Source: Antilocapra americana (lineage: Eukaryota > Chordata > Mammalia > Artiodactyla > Antilocapridae). Taken from it: a stretch of 64,000 nucleotides of DNA. The DNA lies in the NCBI GenBank assembly GCA_007570785.1, contig ML664175.1, forward strand, positions 8,942,225-9,006,224, read 5' to 3'. Position 1 is the first letter of the stretch. The number at the start of each line of letters is the position of its first letter. A program made the translations under genes and the position numbers. The notes beneath the pieces are model-generated. The model saw nothing but the letters and a program-made list of their open reading frames with translations. It did not search any database and was not told where the DNA came from. This document shows positions 61,805 to 64,000 of this stretch, piece by piece.

Positions 61805-62394
61805 CTAATTCTACTAGGTCTTAAAGCAAAATAAACAGCAATGTAGGGAGTTTCCCAGGTACAAATACCAAGGCATGATATTAGAAGAGAGTAACACTTC
61901 TTATTATTTTGTGTGCTCTAATTCTAACAATCCCTGATACTTTAGTGGTATCATTTTTTGGAGACAAAAATTTATACTTCCTCTATTAAAGGATTTTTGT
62001 AAAAATTAATTAAGTCAATATAGTAGGTCTATCTATATTATAAAACTTTTTATTGGTTTTGTGAGTACTAGGAATAAAAATAATCACTTTGTTGCTCTGA
62101 ATAATTTCCCTCCAACCACTTAGGCAATTGAGTGTTTTTTAACTGAATCCCCTCTAACCAGTCAAACAATATGATACCTCCAAACCACTACCTTCTCTTT
62201 GAACAATTCCCTCTTTCCCAGATACACAAGTCTATGAAATCCCTAAGCTTTTTTACTATAAAAACCAAAGTAACTTTGACTTTAGGTCAAATGGGCTAGA
62301 ATTTTGGAGTTTCAGAAGTCTGAGAACTAAAAGATAAATGGATGTATCCTGTAACACAGTAAGGGTATTTGCTTATTTTTGACAGTGTATGTGG

Positions 62395-62650
62395 GGGCGA
62401 CAGGTTTAGTGAGATATAATTCATACTGCATGTGATTTATACCCATTTAAAGTGTAAAATTCAATTTAAATTCACCTATTTAAAGTACAAAATTCAATTG
62501 ATTTTAGTGTATTCACGAAGTCCATGAAGTCCATCCCCAAAATCAATTTTAGAATATTTCCCTCACTTCAAAATTTTATATGCTTCAGTTATAAATTCCT
62601 AATTGTCCCATCCCCTTCCCACCCCAGCCCTAGGCATTCTTTAAGGTAGT
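62395..62650 (-). repeat. L1M fragment, antisense
   Basis: TTTAGTGAGATATAATTCAT and TATACCCATTTAAAGTGTAA, with a near-duplicate AAAGTACAAAATTCAATTG, are typical of antisense L1M 3'UTR. Confidence 0.7.
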
Positions 62651-62659
62651 TTTTTCCCC

Positions 62660-62840
62660 CTCCTACCTCCAGCTTTATGGAGATACAATTGATGAACAGC
62701 ATTGTATAAGTTTAAGGTATACAACACTGTGTAAGCTGGAGTTCTGATACATCTATATATTGGAAATGATTACCATAATAAGGTTAGTTAATACATCCAT
62801 CAAGTAACAGTATTTCCTGATCTCACTCTGGTTTACAGCA
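62660..62840 (-). repeat. L1 3'UTR fragment, antisense
   Basis: CTTTATGGAGATACAATTGA, AAGGTATACAACACTGTGTA and GATTACCATAATAAGGTTAG match antisense L1MA-type ends. Confidence 0.75.
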
Positions 62841-63082
62841 AGTTATGAAACGAGTACTGAAAAAAGACTTTATTTTTTAATCCTCAAAAACACCTTTATA
62901 CATAACATGTCCAACTTCTTGGACTCTTTTGAACAGACTTGCTGGCAAAATAGATACTGCCTAAAGAAAACCAAGCCAGATATTCCCTGAGACTTTAATC
63001 AGTACCTCTCAGACTGAACAGAAAAAGCTTAAAAATAACCTCCCTTTTCTCTCTGCAACTCCTCCATCTGGGCGCTGTACAA

Positions 63083-63530
63083 TCAGAGACATGGTTTTTC
63101 TAGCAGTCACTCATGTACAGATGCAAGAGTTGGACCATAAAAAAGGCTGAGTGCCAAAGAATTGATGATTTTGAACTGTGGTGTTGGGAAAGACTCTTGA
63201 GAGTCCCTTGGACTACAAGGAGATCCAACCAGTCCATCATAAAGGAAATCAACCCTGAATATTCATTGGAAGGATGGGCTGAAGCTGAATAAAGCTCCAA
63301 TACTTTGGCCACCTATTCGAAGAGCTGACTCATTAGAAAAGACCCTGATGCCAGGAAAGATTGAGGGCAGGAGGAGAAGGGGACCACAGAGGATGACATG
63401 GTTGGATGGCATCACCAACTCAGTGGACATGAGCTTGAGCAAGCTCCAGAAGATGGTGACAGGGAAGCCGGGCATGCTGCAGTCCATCGGGTCTCAAAGA
63501 GTTGGACATGACTGAGCGACTGAACAACAT
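63083..63530 (+). repeat. BovB LINE 3' end, 5'-truncated
   Basis: CAAGAGTTGGACCATAAAAA, GAGTCCCTTGGACTACAAGG and GTTGGACATGACTGAGCGAC. It has the same orientation as the near-full-length copy 1.3 kb away but is an independent truncated insertion. Confidence 0.92.
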
Positions 63531-64000
63531 CATCATCTGCATGACATTCCCATCCTCTGCCCTCACCTCTGGGAATCTGATATATTTGTGGTTTTTATTT
63601 TTCTCTCCTGTATATTTAAACTCTTCTCCCAGCTTTTTCCTTCAGCTTACAAAAGTGATCAAGTCCCTTCCAAACTGAAAACACGAAGAGAACAAAACTG
63701 CAGGCCTCTCTTACACCATGAATCCCTCAAGCAGCTACCCACTCTCTCTTCCCAATGGCATCAAATTCTCTAAAAAACAGTCAGTTCTAGCTCTCCCCTT
63801 CTCCCTCTCTGATTCGAGGTCTCACATATTCAATCTGCCTTCTTCCCCTATTATTTTATTGAAACAGTGTCTATGACACTATGCATTCCTATTTCTCTGA
63901 CTCTTCCTCCTGCCCTTCTCCCTTCTAAGATTTTCTGTTCTCTTCTCTATCCACATTCTCCTTGGGTGATCACATCCAATTTCATTTTTCAACTACATCC
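63531..64000. other. Pyrimidine-rich intronic sequence to the window edge
   Basis: 63590-64000 is C/T-rich on the plus strand and resembles eroded L2 text. No PRTG exon is seen. Confidence 0.4.

Overview
This is a eukaryotic, mammalian window, most likely from a bovid ruminant. The evidence is the repeat content: many tRNA-derived Bov-tA/Bov-A2 SINEs, several copies of the ruminant BovB (RTE-type) LINE, CHR-type tRNA-Glu SINEs typical of cetartiodactyls, and ruminant-style L1 3' ends. Older mammalian MIR, L2, L1M and MLT1 pieces lie beneath them. Base composition is AT-rich and no CpG island is visible. There are no bacterial features, operons, CRISPR arrays or functional RNA genes that I can support.

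The only protein-coding locus I can support is the central part of PRTG (protogenin), on the minus strand. PRTG is a DCC/neogenin-family single-pass receptor with four Ig and five fibronectin type III (FN3) domains. Thirteen consecutive coding exons can be delimited to the base by GT-AG splice sites and matching phases. Read from high to low coordinate they join into one uninterrupted frame of 2226 nt (742 codons). They cover Ig2, Ig3, Ig4, FN1 to FN4 and the first half of FN5. The signal peptide and Ig1 exons lie beyond the high-coordinate edge. The rest of FN5, the transmembrane segment and the cytoplasmic tail lie beyond the low-coordinate edge. The exons fall in two clusters, 42.3-56.0 kb and 3.0-10.0 kb, separated by a 32.3-kb intron that splits FN3.

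The rest is intron. 1-8 kb holds a BovB 3' end, an MLT1-like LTR, an L2 piece and two L1 3' ends in the same orientation. 10-42 kb is the long intron, with scattered SINEs, MIR/L2/L1M fossils, an MLT1A-like LTR and a repeat-poor block at about 36.3-41.5 kb. 42-56 kb is exon-rich with short introns. 56-64 kb is part of the upstream intron and carries a nearly full-length but decayed BovB element bounded by a 10-bp target-site duplication.

Nothing here looks like an undescribed multi-gene system. The observations most worth checking are a GTAAGG donor-like sequence directly abutting the acceptor of one PRTG exon, a triple TTTCnnGAAA palindrome cluster, a paired TAATTAG element in unique intronic sequence, and the intact target-site duplications that let insertion order be read.
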